A stretch of DNA of 64,000 nt, taken from the NCBI GenBank assembly GCA_028023455.1, contig JAQFVV010000023.1, forward strand, positions 1,417,501-1,481,500, read 5' to 3'. A model generated the notes under the pieces. That model saw only the letters and a list, made by a program, of their open reading frames with translations. It searched no databases and was not told where the DNA came from. The stretch is from Epiperipatus broadwayi. Lineage: Eukaryota > Onychophora > Udeonychophora > Euonychophora > Peripatidae. Position 1 is the first letter of the stretch, and every line of letters begins with the position of its first letter. Of this stretch, positions 23,811 through 36,327 are shown piece by piece. The position numbers were made by a program, and so were the translations under genes.

Positions 23811-25060
23811 GGTACTTACATATTAGATCTGCTATGCCTTTTCACATCCATGTCATTCTGCCTATAATCTTTTAGCCTTGCAATGCCATCAAATAAATCC
23901 TGCAATCTCATCAAATAATGTGAACATTGGAACTTTTGACAAACTTAAGTGATAAATTTGTATACACAAAAATACAGATAGTTATGAGTTTTTGTTTCAT
24001 TGTGGCAATTGATATAGGATAGTGGTAGTTCTGATGGAAGTGATCAAACAAAATATGGAAAAGGTCTTGACAATTTATTCAGATTTCTGGAAAGCATATA
24101 AAACTGAGAAATCACAATCTGTTGGAAGACTGCACAAAGAATATGACACTTTCATTTGCATTCTTCATAATATTAAAAAAGTCAATCCACTTCATTGATT
24201 CTGTTTTAATAAAAAAAAATATTTTTTTTTACATTTTGATAAAACTTTTTTAGTTTCTTTGTTTTTTTTTTTAACAAAATAAATGTTGTTAGGCATTTCT
24301 TGATCAAGATCCTGTGCAACCATTATATTACATAAACACAGGCTTTAATTCTCCATTTTTTAAAAAATCTGAGCTAGACATAAGTTTATTTTTTATATGT
24401 TCATTTTTTTTTTTACTTTTCTGTCATAGTTAATAGACATAGTACTTTTTTTTTCTTTGCTTTACTGTTCATTTTGTAGTTAATATACTTATTTAAACAA
24501 TTGAACAGATGAATTATTTTTTTATTCTGCTTATGTAATATTATTTTTAGGTAAATTTGCTTTAGTGTTTATTTTGTAATTTTATGTAGAGGTAATATAC
24601 GTCGCATTTTTAAATTTTAAGTAAAATTTGGACATTTCTGGTTGCATTTGCGATGGCAGAATGCCATACCTTGTGAGGGGGGAATGATGGCTTTGACAGT
24701 ATGAAGTGCCATTTTAAAACTCATAACTATCTATTTTTATTTAGTATTATAATGTGTTATTATTTTTGTGTGCAAATTTATATTTTTCATATTGTTAAAA
24801 AGTGTACTCTTTTAGATTTAGTCTGGTGTGATTAGTGTTATTTATTAGAGCTGTTATGCTTTTTCATATATATATATATCAATCTGTTGATAATTTTCTA
24901 AATCTTATGAAAATGTTGTGAAATGTTGTATACATGTGGTCTGTTTTGACAAATTTATCATTTAAGTTGGTCAGAAGTTTCCATCTACGCACTATTTGAT
25001 GACATTGTAAGATTAAAAAGTTATCAGCGGACTGTTATGGATGTGAAAATGTGTGTAAGT
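23811..25060. repeat. Inverted repeat with arms of about 150 bp and a 0.95 kb interior
   Basis: 23811-23970 is the inverted, diverged counterpart of about 24920-25055. Read outward, both contain A-C-A-A-A-T-T-T-A-T-C-A-x-T-T-A-A-G-T-T, an ATTATTTGATGA / CTATTTGATGA block and ATGGATGTGAAAA, and both run into a GTAAGTA(C/T) at their outer end. A second inner pair, CAGATAGTTATGAGTTTT (23974) and AAAACTCATAACTATCTATT (24716), extends the symmetry. No protein is recognised. It is probably a decayed DNA element. Confidence 0.55.
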
Positions 25061-28000
25061 ATCATAGAGTTATAAAGTCACAAATAAACAAAGTTTCACA
25101 TTTATATAATAATATAGGAAGAATGAATCAAATGAGGCAAGCCACCCAGTTGGCTGGACATGTTAGAATTCAAAAGGAAAATCTCAGAATCCCTAAAGCA
25201 CTAATTATACCATTAAGAACAAAACATTTGCCATGGGGAGGAAATGAAATGTTGTGAACTCATTTTAAATTTACTCTCAAATAACTGACTTTATTCAGAC
25301 TATAATTGGATTTGTATACAATATAGCTGATCAATGAAATAACAATGAAAGTAAATAAATAGCTAATGGCATAAACAGGCCAATTAGATTCTAGTCAATC
25401 TGATTGTTTTCAATAAGGAAAGATATCTGGCTAAATATTGGAAGTTCATTTGATAGGTTAATTAGATATCAGACATCAAATGTTAATAACATCATTGTCC
25501 ACTTTTGGTATAATGCAGTGAAGTATTTTCAAGCTTGGAGGAGGAAGCTTTTAGCTACTAACATTATTGTAACTGTACAGAAGAATTATTGCGCTGGAAG
25601 TTTTAGGGTTTAAAAGGGGAACCTCAGCATTCCTTCCCAAGGACAAATTCCATTATTTAACAACTAAATCATTGCAATTCCTCAACCCTAACAGAAACAA
25701 TCTTTATAAATATTTTAACATTTATTTGAATTGTGTATTATTATTGAATGGCCAAAACATTGTTCTGCCAGAATTTCCAATATTAACACAACTCAATTGC
25801 CACAATCAACATAATTGCATTACTCTTCAGGTTCAATTCTTTTCAGTCATTGCTATTTTTGTCTTTTTTCAGTATGCAATTTTGATATATCTTGATATGA
25901 TTTCAATATCTGCAAACTGTATATTTATGTGCTCATGTGTGTGTAAATGTTGTGGCTTGTTACATTTATAGGAAATTTTTGTGTTCATATTTGCTGATAT
26001 GTTCTGGTAGTTTTTAATATTTTTAGATTGACACTTTTTACTCTTGTTTTTACAAGTTGGATATTTATCTGGCAATCAAATGGGTTATATCAACTATTAT
26101 AAATACAAAAAGTTCACACACAGTCATTGTCTAAACCTTATTGACATCATTACAAGCACACCAGACCATAAGAAGAAACCCAACTTAATAATGGGACCAG
26201 AACTGATAATGATGAAACCAGGTCAAAGAATGAAGCATAAAGATGACTTAGACATCAGCCATATTATCCATGACTTGATTATTACCATAATAAAATTTAT
26301 TTCTCTTTTGAGAAAATAATATAACATCAATAGATAAACTTCCATATACAAGATATTTTCACACAATTTTAGCACTAATTAACATTATGATAAACACTAA
26401 AATAATTTCCCCATAGGCAAATGGTATTATCAGCAGACTCACACATTTTTATATCCAAATATAAAAGAAGATGCAGGATATCCAATGTTTATCATTAATA
26501 ATAAGCAGTTGATAAGATTTAGATATTGGACTCATGAACCAAAATATTTTGACTTTATTCTCAAAATAAATATAATTATAAAAATATAAGCTTTAACCCT
26601 GACTAATGTAATCATAAATATATGAAGACCATATAAAGAAAAGCTTTCATAAAATCCTTTTTAAAAAACAGTATGTGCTTAGCCAACTTTCAGCTAGTAC
26701 AGGTCATAAACATACATAAATTGGAAAGTGGGGATGGATATATATATATATGCTGTTATTGCGAATTTATATAAAATTTAAATATAAAAATTAAATAGGG
26801 AAAATAGGCTATCTTTTTGAGAGGGGATCACATGATTTTTTTCTATTGATCGAGTTTTTGTCATCTGATATATGCCATGCATCTTTAATTTTTCATTTAA
26901 AACACATTCAGTGCACACAGTGTTAACAGATGAAAAAACAAAGGAATGACTAATTGTAGAAAAATGTTTAAAAAATATTGAGTGTGTATCTGTATTTGTT
27001 TTAGCTTCATTGTATAGGTATTGTGTTGGGCTGTATGTATAGACAAGTTTTCCTGAGATTCACTAAAGTAAATGGAGGGGCAGGTGAGTTTTTTGGCATT
27101 TAATCTTGTAAACTGCTTGAGAATGGAAGTCAGTTGGTAAGGTATTCTTTATGTTGTTGAGAAGCTGATGCAATGGAGATGTTGTATGTAAGATGACCTG
27201 ATGAGTACAAGTAGTAATTTTAGTAATGTGATGGGTTACATTAGGTATATATAGGAGGTTTCATTTTCTAGTAAAAGTTTCAGATAATTTGATGAAGGAA
27301 ATAATCTTTATATCTGATAATACATAGTTCAGGCATGTATTTGCTGATGTTGTCTTTCCTGTCCGATTCAAACTTGTACAAATGAAGATTGTGATATAGG
27401 AAGGCTTTAAGACTTACAAGTTTGTGAGAGCATGTTGTTAGAGTCAGGATGGATGAAACTTCAAACCTGTAATGGTTTAATAACCATTTTGTAATTTAAT
27501 ATGGGAAAACTGTGTTGTATGCAGAGCTCTAGGTATTTAATACTGTTGAGATTATCTTCATTTTCACAGGTTAATGTGAGACATAACATTGTAGATTTCT
27601 TGTTGGATTTGAGAAATTGTTATATCAGATGTACAGATGAATATGTTGCTGAAATAACAAATGTATGCACTAAAATCATGCTAGAAGCTGATCATTACTG
27701 ACCCAACAACATAACCACTTTTACTAAAAGGAATATAGAAGATAGAAAATACCCTTGGGAGAAGCTTTCAACAAGGTTTAGGTATTGATTCATCTGAATT
27801 TATGGCTGTTTTAACTTATGTTAACCTAAAACAAAAATAATTATTAAACTGAAAACTTGGAGAAGAAAAGTTAAATGGAAGAAAAATGAAATGAATCATT
27901 ATACTGACAACACAAAGCTATAAAAAAGAAAAAGAAGAAAAAGCTAAATGAAAGAATAATGAAGTGACAATAATCATTACTATAGAAACCAGGAAAAGAA

Positions 28001-30307
28001 AAGGCTAAATGGATAAAATAACTTGTGAAACCTATAACAAGAAAGAAAAAACTGAATTCAAAAGGTTGACTAAACTATTATCTGCAAAAGTTGCCAAAAG
28101 AACTTAAAAAGAAAAAAATAAAATAAAATGAATGTTATTTTATAATAAAAAAATTATTGAAAATATTGAATTTTTTTAGCTGTTGAAATTTTTTAACCAC
28201 CATATATCACATGATCATCATTTTCTATGCTTATACAAGCTGTTAAAATAGTAACAAACTCTCTATACCATAATGCTATTCAGTGCAAATCATAATAATT
28301 AATGGATGCAAGAAGATTTGTGCATAAAATCTTTATTTAGTACCCCAGATTAGTTTCTAATAACTATGATTATTAAAGAATCAAAGATACAAAAATGTAT
28401 AGATACTGAACTGTGTTCAGGTCTATATTGACAATATCTGTTTTTATTTTATAGTTAATTAAAAAGATAAAAGGTAGCTTCTGGAAAGTTGCAATAGATC
28501 CAAGGCTCCTCATTGATAAAAAACACAAGCTATAAACTGGTCAGTGGATATTGGATAAGTAGGCACTCTATATGATTTTTTTTACACAAACCTACTTTAT
28601 CCATTGATTATTATGGCTTGCACTGGATGGCTATACAGTATGAAAAGTTTTCAACATTTTAAGAATTTTTTTACTTGGTTAAAATTGTATGGGGCATTCT
28701 TTCATTGTATGGCACATCCTCATTTTCAAAAGAAAAAAGAAGGAAGGTTCAAATAAATTTATTTTTTCTTTCTTGTAAAAATTTTTTATAAGGTTTTGAT
28801 TATTGTAAAGGAATAGTTTATTTAGATTAAATGTTAATAAATTAATAAGAATCAGGAAATAATATTTTATATGTGTTATATGAAATTTTATGTGTATTGT
28901 ATGGATAAAAGTGTTAAATATGGTTATTAACTTTGGATTTTTTTCACTATCATTTCCTTTTTTCTTTATTTATTAACTTTATTAAATAATTTTCTGATTA
29001 TTTTTCTAAATAACTGTTCTATGAATTATCAGTGTGCATGACTGATTACAAATTACATCCTAGAGTTGTGTTTTAAGGAATTTCTAGGTTATCTCAGTGA
29101 AAGTATGTATAATAGAATGAAATAAATCTATATATTTTCTCTTAAATCACATCTCTAGTCTTTGTAATTTTAAAGTTAGTTTAGACATAAAGGTGTTTGC
29201 AAAATATATGTGTGAACATATATCTGCAGACACCCATGTGGTTCTCTTAAAATTATTTTGATCTTGCTAAAGTCATAAAAGTCAACTTATGTCCTTTTCT
29301 CAAAATTTCAAATGAATAGTATCAAAAATTGACAGGCTAAATATGTCATTTTATTCAAGTGGCCAAACATTTTTTTTAGAAAATGTTCTCAACTGGTAGT
29401 CACTCTAAGAAATCTTTTGCTCTCAAATTCACTAATCTCAAAACTGATTAAATTTTCACAATATTACACCGAGAATACAAGAAGTTATAACAAGACAAAA
29501 CTATAAAAAATATATAGTTAATTTATTTGGAAATTGTATGATATTTAACCACCATAGTGATAGGTTGCACTAAAAATTGATCTAGGAACCTTTAGAGTTA
29601 CACGAGGAATTAACTTTTAGCTCTTAAGTCTGTTATTCTGCAATTATAATAAAATGAACAGGATATTTATTCATATATATTTATTAGATATTTATAATTT
29701 ACCATTATATTCACATATTAGAAAAAAGTTTAGAAACTAAACATATTTTTCAACTTTTAAAATCATACCAAGTTAAATGGCAAAGTTGAATTCAAAGTTG
29801 GAAATTTTTTGTCATTTATTATTTTTAACTATTAATATGCAAAAATTATTTTACAAATCAGACTTAATTAAAATTATAATTAATAAATAATTTTAAATAC
29901 AATTGTTATTTATCTTTTTCTTTTGCATTATTTCAATAAATTACAATGTTAGCTAATTAACTATTCTTATCAAACTATGCGATTTCTAGAATTATGATCC
30001 AAAGTTTGTCGCCTCTCACTTAGCAACTCAGCACAGCGTACAAATATTGCTCTCTAAAATAACTTTCATGCAATAATAAATTAACAAAGATCAATTAAAA
30101 TGATAAAACTTGAAAATTAATTATTACTGTTTTACGCCTAATATTAATAATTGTTTTGTGCTTTTAAAAACATTGAATAAATTTAATCGAATTAATTATT
30201 AAATTTCTTTTTAATTTAGATTTCACTTTATGTATTGTTGCATACTAAAATACATACATATATGTATTATTTATGTATGTACATATACTTACTTCTCTTT
30301 TTTTTAG
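25061..30307. other. Unassigned intron DNA before the second exon
   Basis: Several open frames of 66-99 codons (25404, 25672, 26044, 27501) have no conserved motif and no splice context, and are taken as chance or as ancient repeat. 27000-27480 is somewhat less AT-rich than its surroundings and may be an old element I cannot place. The rest is low-complexity. Confidence 0.45.
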
Positions 30308-30453
30308 GTTGGTTAGCTGCACATTTTGGTGGAAAATATTTATTTGGTGGAGGTATTTTTTGTACTGCAGTACTTACTCTCTTCACTTCTTTGTGCGCTA
30401 ATTCCAGTGTTTACCTCCTTGTTGCCTTGAGGATAATGGAAGGCCTTTGTGAA
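30308..30453 (+). CDS. SLC17-family anion transporter (sialin-like), internal exon
   Basis: A 146-nt exon that completes the Gly codon split with 1965 and then encodes WLAAHFGGKYLFGGGIFC followed by TAVLTLFTSLCANSSVYLL and VALRIMEGLCE. In SLC17 proteins this covers the cytoplasmic loop after helix 2 (G-G-x-x-x-x-x-F-G-G-K), helix 3 and helix 4 with the R-x-x-x-G-x-x-E motif. The acceptor is TTTTTTAG and the donor GTATAT. The exon ends in phase 0, where family members normally continue G-V-T-F-P-A, but no such exon is visible in the following 33 kb. The ATG at 30235 that makes a longer open frame is intronic. Confidence 0.88.
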
Positions 30454-32380
30454 GTATATAATATTAATTTATATATTTTCTTTCTTCATATTAATATTAT
30501 ACTTTTATTATGAGTGTTTTTTGCACATTTAAGTGAAATGAATGAAACGAAGGTAATATGAAACAAAACACTTTTTTTTCACAGGAAAACATACTATAAA
30601 GATAAAAGATAAACTGCCTTTAAATATTTTATTATAGGATAAAGTTTCCTCAAAAACAGCTTCCCACAGAAGAACAGAAAAAGGATGCAGTCATCAGTCT
30701 TTTTAATTTTGGGGCAGTGACAATTTCAATGTTTTTCCATCCTTGTTTCATTTTATAGCTAAGAATTGTAGATTTCTAGTTACAATTTATATTTCAGGAT
30801 TATACTATGAACTGGTCAACTAAAAAATACCAAGTTTTTTGGAAAAAAAAGTGTTCAAAACTTTTTTTATCCAGATTATAGTCATTGTAAGTGGACACAT
30901 AGATATTGAATCAAACCCTCACAAGTATACATATACTGTAAATATAGAAACAGATTTGAAAAGATACTACTCTTTATCATATGATCTTCAATTTGAGCAT
31001 TATATATGTACATATATGAATGAGCATGTGGAAGAGGAGCATGGAAAATATGAAATTGTACTTCACTAAAATTAACACTCTTTATTGCAGTTTCGGTAGT
31101 TGATATCATTTATTTATTACAGAAATAGCATTGATAATTTTGGCTCTTTAGATCACTTTTTTACTATTTATCTTAACTGATATTAATATAGATTTTTTAA
31201 ACGCAATTTTAAATCTACAGCTTTAAAATAATCTGAAGAAGTCAGTGTTTTTCAGACAATTGGAAATCTTCAAAAGATTTTACTCTTTATCCATGAAAAG
31301 CATACAGTTTTCAAGGTATCAATTGTTTGGGTTCTTTGTAATCTGATTTCTATAACACTTATGAGATTACTTAAAGAAAATTTTTGGAATAAAAAAAGTA
31401 TGTTTTTTTTGTTAGTTTATTTAACATTTCTGGTTATTTTTTCACAATAAGTGTTTAATAATTATTTAAAACAAAAAGAATAAAAGTATACATTTTTATT
31501 TGTATATGTTTTATTTCTAAAAATAGAAACTAATAAATTTAATTGTAATATTAACAAGGAAAATTACTGTGCAAGTTGATCAAGCTTATATGAAACTGAT
31601 TAAATAATGACATTACCTGTGAACCAACACTGTATTAGAATTTTTTGAGATAAAGCAATTTTAAGATTTTAAAGAAGAATTTGGTAGATTTATATTAACA
31701 TTTATTTATTCATATTTTAAAAATAATGTTAAAATAAAAGGATTGATTTTATGAAGACCGTTTCCCTTTATATCATTGATTGGCATTTTATGTTCTTTGT
31801 TTTTATTTCAATTCATTTTTCCAATGTTTTCAAAAAAGTGGTTATATGATTATTATTTGTAAAATTAAATTTTAAACAAATCAAATCCAATTTATTGGGT
31901 TTTAATATAAAGATTTTATACAGAAATGAAAGGTTGACCATTGAAAAAAAACTGACACCAGGTTTAACAATAGAAAATATCAGCATTTAGAAGGATAAAA
32001 TTAATTCTGACATTAAGAAATAAATTTACAATTAATTTTGAATTATGTTTTGGTATAGATATTTAAATTTTTGTAATAATATAAATTGTTTATTTATTGA
32101 ATTAAGGTTTTTTAAAAACATGTTACTTATCACTTAGATTATGAGTTAAAAATTGGGATTTAAAAGAAACTTCTAAAGAAGATTATATTAATCACGAATC
32201 ACAATAAAGTTAAATAGTTGATAGTACATAAAAATTAAAAATAATTTTATAAGATTATAATCTTTTATTTAGATTTCTATTATTGCAGGTTATATCAAGT
32301 AAAAGAAGATTGCATGAATTGAAAGAACTGTCTAATATTAAATAAATTTCAACTTATTAGCTCTTTTCAACAAACTATGT
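30454..32380. other. AT-rich DNA, nothing recognised
   Basis: A 38-codon open stretch at 30640-30755 (FPQKQLPTEEQKKDAVISL...) and the frame at 30839-31069 match nothing known to me. The rest is low-complexity. Confidence 0.45.
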
Positions 32381-32826
32381 AATTCTTAAACACTCATTTA
32401 ATTTGAATTTGGTTGAAAAGGTAACCACTTAATAAATATAATTTAATTAATAGTATTGAGTTAGATTTTGGCAAAACATGGCCAGAATCATAGTGCTGAA
32501 TAAAATTATGCAATGCTGGTATGCTTATATAATATGTAAAGAGGTACAATATGTGAATAAGGTAATTAGATATTCTATTTTTTAGACAGTGAAACACATG
32601 AATCCTTTTTGTTGATGAAATGTGGATCTTTGGCAATTGCCCAAGTTCCTTTATACTTTCTTATACTATCATCTCTTTCTGAGCAAATCATTTCTGCATA
32701 ACTTTATTAAACACTATGATTCTGGCAGTGTTTTTCTGAAAGCTAGTTCAGTGCTATTAATTAGTTTATATTTATTAATTGATTATCTTTTCAACCAAAC
32801 TCGAAGTCAATGAGTGTTTAAGAATT
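32381..32826. mobile_element. Foldback element, arms of about 130 bp
   Basis: Arms 32381-32511 and about 32693-32826 are inverted copies starting AATTCTTAAACACTCATT and ending in its complement, with shared blocks TTTGGTTGAAAAG, CCAGAATCATAGTG and AATAAA(A/G)TTATGCA. The two arms produce matching chance open frames on opposite strands (LHNFIQHYDSG and LHNFIKHYDSG). A non-autonomous DNA transposon is likely. The target duplication may be AATT but is ambiguous. Confidence 0.75.
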
Positions 32827-32984
32827 AATATTAAATAGGACATTGTTACATTTTTTTGAAGTTAGAAAAAAAGATGAGATAATTGATGTAAAAAGTGGAT
32901 AAGGGTTTTATTAAAAAGACACAATTATCAGAAGCACAAGTTGAGTCAGTTTATTATAAATAGAAAGTGAAAAACAGTATTGTG

Positions 32985-33367
32985 AAGATTGATGACATTA
33001 CAGACAAATTGGCAAGATTACTTATTCAATTTAGTAGAAGAGATCAAATGCATATAATTCAGGTTTGTGCTCTAGCACATTCTCACTGAGATGAAGAAGT
33101 GGAAGATTTTTATTATGGATGTACAAAATGTTTTTGATCAGATCAAACAACAAATTAGAATTGTATTAGGTAGATTTTAATGCTACAATTAGTAAATAGT
33201 TGAAAGCAAAGTGGATAAATTTGGTTATGGTAATAGAGTAAGAGAGGTCACAGATTTGTGGATTTACAGTCAAACTGTATATTATGAAGTTTATTCTGAG
33301 AAAAATGCCAAAATAATATGGACATGGGAGCATCAAAATGATGATATTGCAGAATTGGATTATGACT
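32985..33367 (+). pseudogene. RTE-like LINE family A, endonuclease-domain fragment
   Basis: The translation in shifting frames gives ITDKLARLLIQFSRRDQMHIIQV, EVEDFYY, KFGYGNRVRE and NAKIIWTWEHQNDDIAELDY. These match the endonuclease at 53743-54387 (MARLVIQLNSRYQMQIIQV, EVVEDFYMDVQKDFD, NFGYSNRNERRH, KWTWKHPNEGTAELDY). The catalytic D-F-N-A segment is corrupted. The fragment stops in a (TA)n(GT)n tract at 33368. It probably continues at 36370, after about 3 kb of nested insertions. Confidence 0.75.
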
Positions 33368-33399
<32 letters not shown>

Positions 33400-33416
33400 C
33401 ACGCGCATGTGTGTGT
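33368..33416. repeat. (TA)n(GT)n compound microsatellite
   Basis: TA repeats pass into GT repeats with a short GCACGCGC interruption. It marks the junction between the LINE fragment and the nested array. Confidence 0.9.
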
Positions 33417-33420
33417 TATC

Positions 33421-34924
33421 ACTAGATGGGGTTTACCACCCCAAACAACCTTTATTTGTAAGTGCTGAAAGAGAAAGTATTCAAAATCTCTACCAGAAAA
33501 TCCTCATCCCCAAACCAATTGTTTTTGAGATTATGGCTCACCTCAGTGAGGAGCTAGGATTTCAGATACTAGATCTAAAATTCCAACTCAAGCATCAGTA
33601 CTTATTTAAATGTTACTATCAATTTGAAAACCTGAACTTTTCAGACACGTAAATGTCTTTAAATCCAGCCTTACAAACCAGATAGCTATCTGTGTCTGAA
33701 CCCAGTTCAGTTTCATCATATATTAATAGCCAAAGCAATATAACATTGCAAAAATCTTCATGGGTACACTTATAATTATTAATAAACAAGACAAAATGTG
33801 TAACTTGCTTTTAAGATTGTACTAAAATGTTCACTAGATGGAGCTTACCACTAGCTGCAAACAAGCTTTAATTATAAGTGCCAAAAGAGAAAAAATTCAA
33901 AATCTCTATCAGAAAATCCTCATTCCCAGACCAATTGGTTTCAAGCTTATGGCTCACATCAGTGACGAGCTAAGATTTCAGACACTAGATCTAAAATTCT
34001 AACCCAAGTGTCAGCACTTATTTAATATGTTATGATAAATTTGAAAACCTGAACTTTTCAGACACATAAATATCTTAAAATCCAGCCTGACAAAACAAAT
34101 TTTAAAATTGATAGTAACATATTAAATAAGTGCTGACACTTGAGTTGGAATTTTAGATCTAATGTTTGAAATCCTAGCTCCTCACTGAGGTGAGCCATAA
34201 TCTCGAAAACAATTGGTCTGGAGATGAGGATTTTTAGATAGAGATTTTGAATTGTTTTTCTTTTGACACTTATAATTAAAGCTTGTTTGGAGCTAGTGAT
34301 AAGCCCCATCTAGTGAACATTTTAGTACAAGCCTAAAAGTAAGTTACACATTTTTTAAAAAAAATAAATTTATTAATCAAAAGATTACAAATAGGATAAA
34401 TCATATATACAATAAGTAAATAACTGAAAAAAGTCTTTGATAATATTTATGAAAAAATTCAAAAGTGTTAAACATTAAATTTTGCATCTTGTTTTGTTAA
34501 TTATTATAAGTGTACCTTTGAAAGCTCTTGCGATGTTATATTGCTTTGGCCATTAATATATGGTGAAAGTGAACTGAGTTCAGCCCCATATAGCTTTCTG
34601 GTTTGTAAGGCTGGATTTGAAGACATTTATGTGTCTGAAAAGTTCAGGTTTTCAAATTGATAGTAACATATTAAATAAGTGCTGACACTTGAGTTAGAAT
34701 TTTAAATCTAGTGTCTGAAATCCTAGTTCCTCACTGAGGTGATGCATAAGCTCAAAAACAATTGGTTTGGAAATGAGGATTTTCTGGTAGAGATTTTGAA
34801 TTCTTTCTCTTTCGGCACTTATAATTAAAGCTTGTTTGGAGCTAGTGGTAAGCTCCATCTAGTGAACATTTTATTACAAGCTTAAAAGCAAGTTACACAT
34901 TTTGTGTCTTATTTTATTAATTAT
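33421..34924. repeat. Palindromic array of four ~0.4 kb repeat units (two plus, two minus)
   Basis: Plus copies begin ACTAGATGG(G/A)G at 33421 and 33833. Minus copies end CCATCTAGTGAACATTTTA at about 34318 and 34870. All share CTAGATCTAAAATTC, AACCTGAACTTTTCAGACAC and CAGTGA(G/C)GAGCTA or its complement. The outer copies (33421-33832 and about 34500-34920) are near full length. The inner pair (33774-34084 and 34085-34356) meet head to head. The open frames at 33338-33652 and 34058-34309 are the same chance frame in opposite copies. Confidence 0.8.
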
Positions 34925-35034
34925 TATATATATATACACCCAGGTCTCATTTTATGCGGATTTTTTTAATGCGATTTTGAAGTTATGCAATTCATGTTTC
35001 TTCTTAATATCTTTGTATGCATTTTTTATGCAAT

Positions 35035-35163
35035 AAAAATTATTAGATCAGAAGTCATGTTCCGATAATGCACTATTACTTTATTATAAATTTTGTGCAC
35101 TCACAAGTCATATTTAAAGAATAGTGCATTATCGGAGTTTGACTTCCATCTAATAATTTTAAT
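35035..35163. repeat. Palindrome inside the Tigger-like element
   Basis: Arms of about 45 bp: AAAATTATTAGATCAGAAGTCA with CCGATAATGCACTATT (35037-35084), and the inverted counterpart AATAGTGCATTATCGG with TGACTTCCATCTAATAATTTT (about 35117-35161). It may be a smaller palindromic element nested in the transposon. Confidence 0.8.
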
Positions 35164-35706
35164 ATTTTCAGTGCTTTATAATAGTATTGTAATAGATTTT
35201 ATGCAATAAAGAAATTCATAATTCACTTAAAATCAGGATTTCCCCATTTTATATACCCACATTAAATTTTACAAGATTATAATGTAAATCTGTTCAAACA
35301 TTATAGATGCCTATACTATGCATGTTGTTTTTGTATTTTAAATCAGATTTTATTTTTTAAAAAAGAGTATGTAATCAATTAATCATTTAGTATCCCCAAG
35401 TTTATTTTTAAAGGTGAGTAACAGCAGTGGGCACAATTAAACTTAACAATTAAAAATTAAAATCTGATTTTTAATTGTACTTAACAATTTAAAAATTATG
35501 TAATGTGATCTGAAATTAATGTGATGTGAAACAATGAAATTTGATTTTTAAACAGAATTGACAATTAAAAAATTTAAAGATAAAAATAAGAATTTAATTT
35601 TTAATTGTTAGTTTTAATTAAATTTTGCCCAATAGTGGTGAGTAGGTGTCTTTTTATTATCATAAGACAAAGTTCTTATTTTTATTTTAAACTTTTAGTT
35701 TACTCT

Positions 35707-35880
35707 AATGGAGAGGAAAAAACACCCAAGAAAATGAATTTCTTTGGAAAGGAAAAATTTTAATTTTAGATCACTCAGTGAAATGGGAAGGATCAACAGC
35801 AATTGGAAAACATTATAGTTTGGATGAGTGTACTATAAGAGCAATTAAAAAAATGAAGTTGGCACTAGTTGTATTTCCTC
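35707..35880 (+). pseudogene. Transposase N-terminal fragment, Tigger/pogo type
   Basis: The pieces MERKKHPRK, then ISLERK, then ILDHSVKWEGSTAIGKHYSL with DECTIRAIKKMK (two frame breaks) follow the pattern of the first helix-turn-helix of pogo/Tigger transposases: K-R-K-x-I-S-L-E-x-K...I-x-G-x-x-x-x-L-x-x-x-T-I-R-x-I. Only this DNA-binding part is seen. Expected positions within the 1.3 kb element agree with a 5' remnant. Confidence 0.7.
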
Positions 35881-36270
35881 TTGTGATGAATCAGGTGTCT
35901 TACTAGTTCACAAATGAACTTGAATATTGTCAAATAGTGATAATGATTAAAATACTGTAAATTACACATAAAAATATATTATTTTGAATAAAATTAAATA
36001 CTGTAGTTAATAAAAAAAGTTTGTCTTGTATCAATTTTTTTTAAATTTAAAATTTTTATTAGTTATATTTTATTTCCTTTTTTTTAATGCGAATTTTAAA
36101 ATAATTTTACGTTGTTGCTTTGCTTTTATGTGATTTTCGAAAATCACAATACATATTTCCCATTTTTCAAGGTAACTTAAGTCTATTTTTGTGCGATTTC
36201 TTTTGTGTGTGTTTTCTGAGGAACATATCTACTGCATAAAATGAGACCCAGATGTGTGTGTGTGTGTATA

Positions 36271-36293
36271 ATCTATCAAGTATACTATAAACT

Positions 36294-36327
<34 letters not shown>

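Larger units (their letters stand above)
1966..30307 (+). other. 28.3 kb intron of the SLC17-like gene
   Basis: The intron begins GTATTT at 1966 and ends TTTTTTAG at 30307, and the flanking exons join in phase 1. It contains a Penelope-like element, an RTE LINE fragment, an old LTR retrotransposon with a nested solo LTR, a DNA transposon with 8-bp target duplication, and an inverted repeat, all listed separately. No further coding exon of the transporter was recognised inside it. Confidence 0.8.
34936..36255 (+). mobile_element. Tigger/pogo-like DNA transposon, internally deleted
   Basis: Terminal inverted repeats AGGTCTCATTTTATGCGG (34942-34959) and CTGCATAAAATGAGACCC (36232-36249) bound 1.3 kb. 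Subterminal sequence repeats ATGCGATTTT / GTGCGATTTC motifs and TTTTCGAAAATCAC (36133-36146), in the style of Tigger ends. Inside, 35707-35880 encodes remnants of the N-terminal CENP-B-like DNA-binding domain. The DDE catalytic region is missing. Flanks are TA- and GT-rich, so the TA target duplication cannot be confirmed. Confidence 0.75.

Noticed and set aside
30637-30760. Open stretch after an AG (FPQKQLPTEEQKKD...) as a third transporter exon
   Set aside because: It has no similarity to the SLC17 segment expected after the helix-4 motif and lacks a matching donor.
32394-32813. Two similar proteins on opposite strands (LHNFIQHYDSG / LHNFIKHYDSG)
   Set aside because: They are explained by the arms of the foldback element and are not evidence of a gene.
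33211-33652. Open frames of 85 and 104 codons
   Set aside because: They run through the (TA)n(GT)n microsatellite and join a LINE fragment to the 0.4 kb repeat, so they are composites without meaning.
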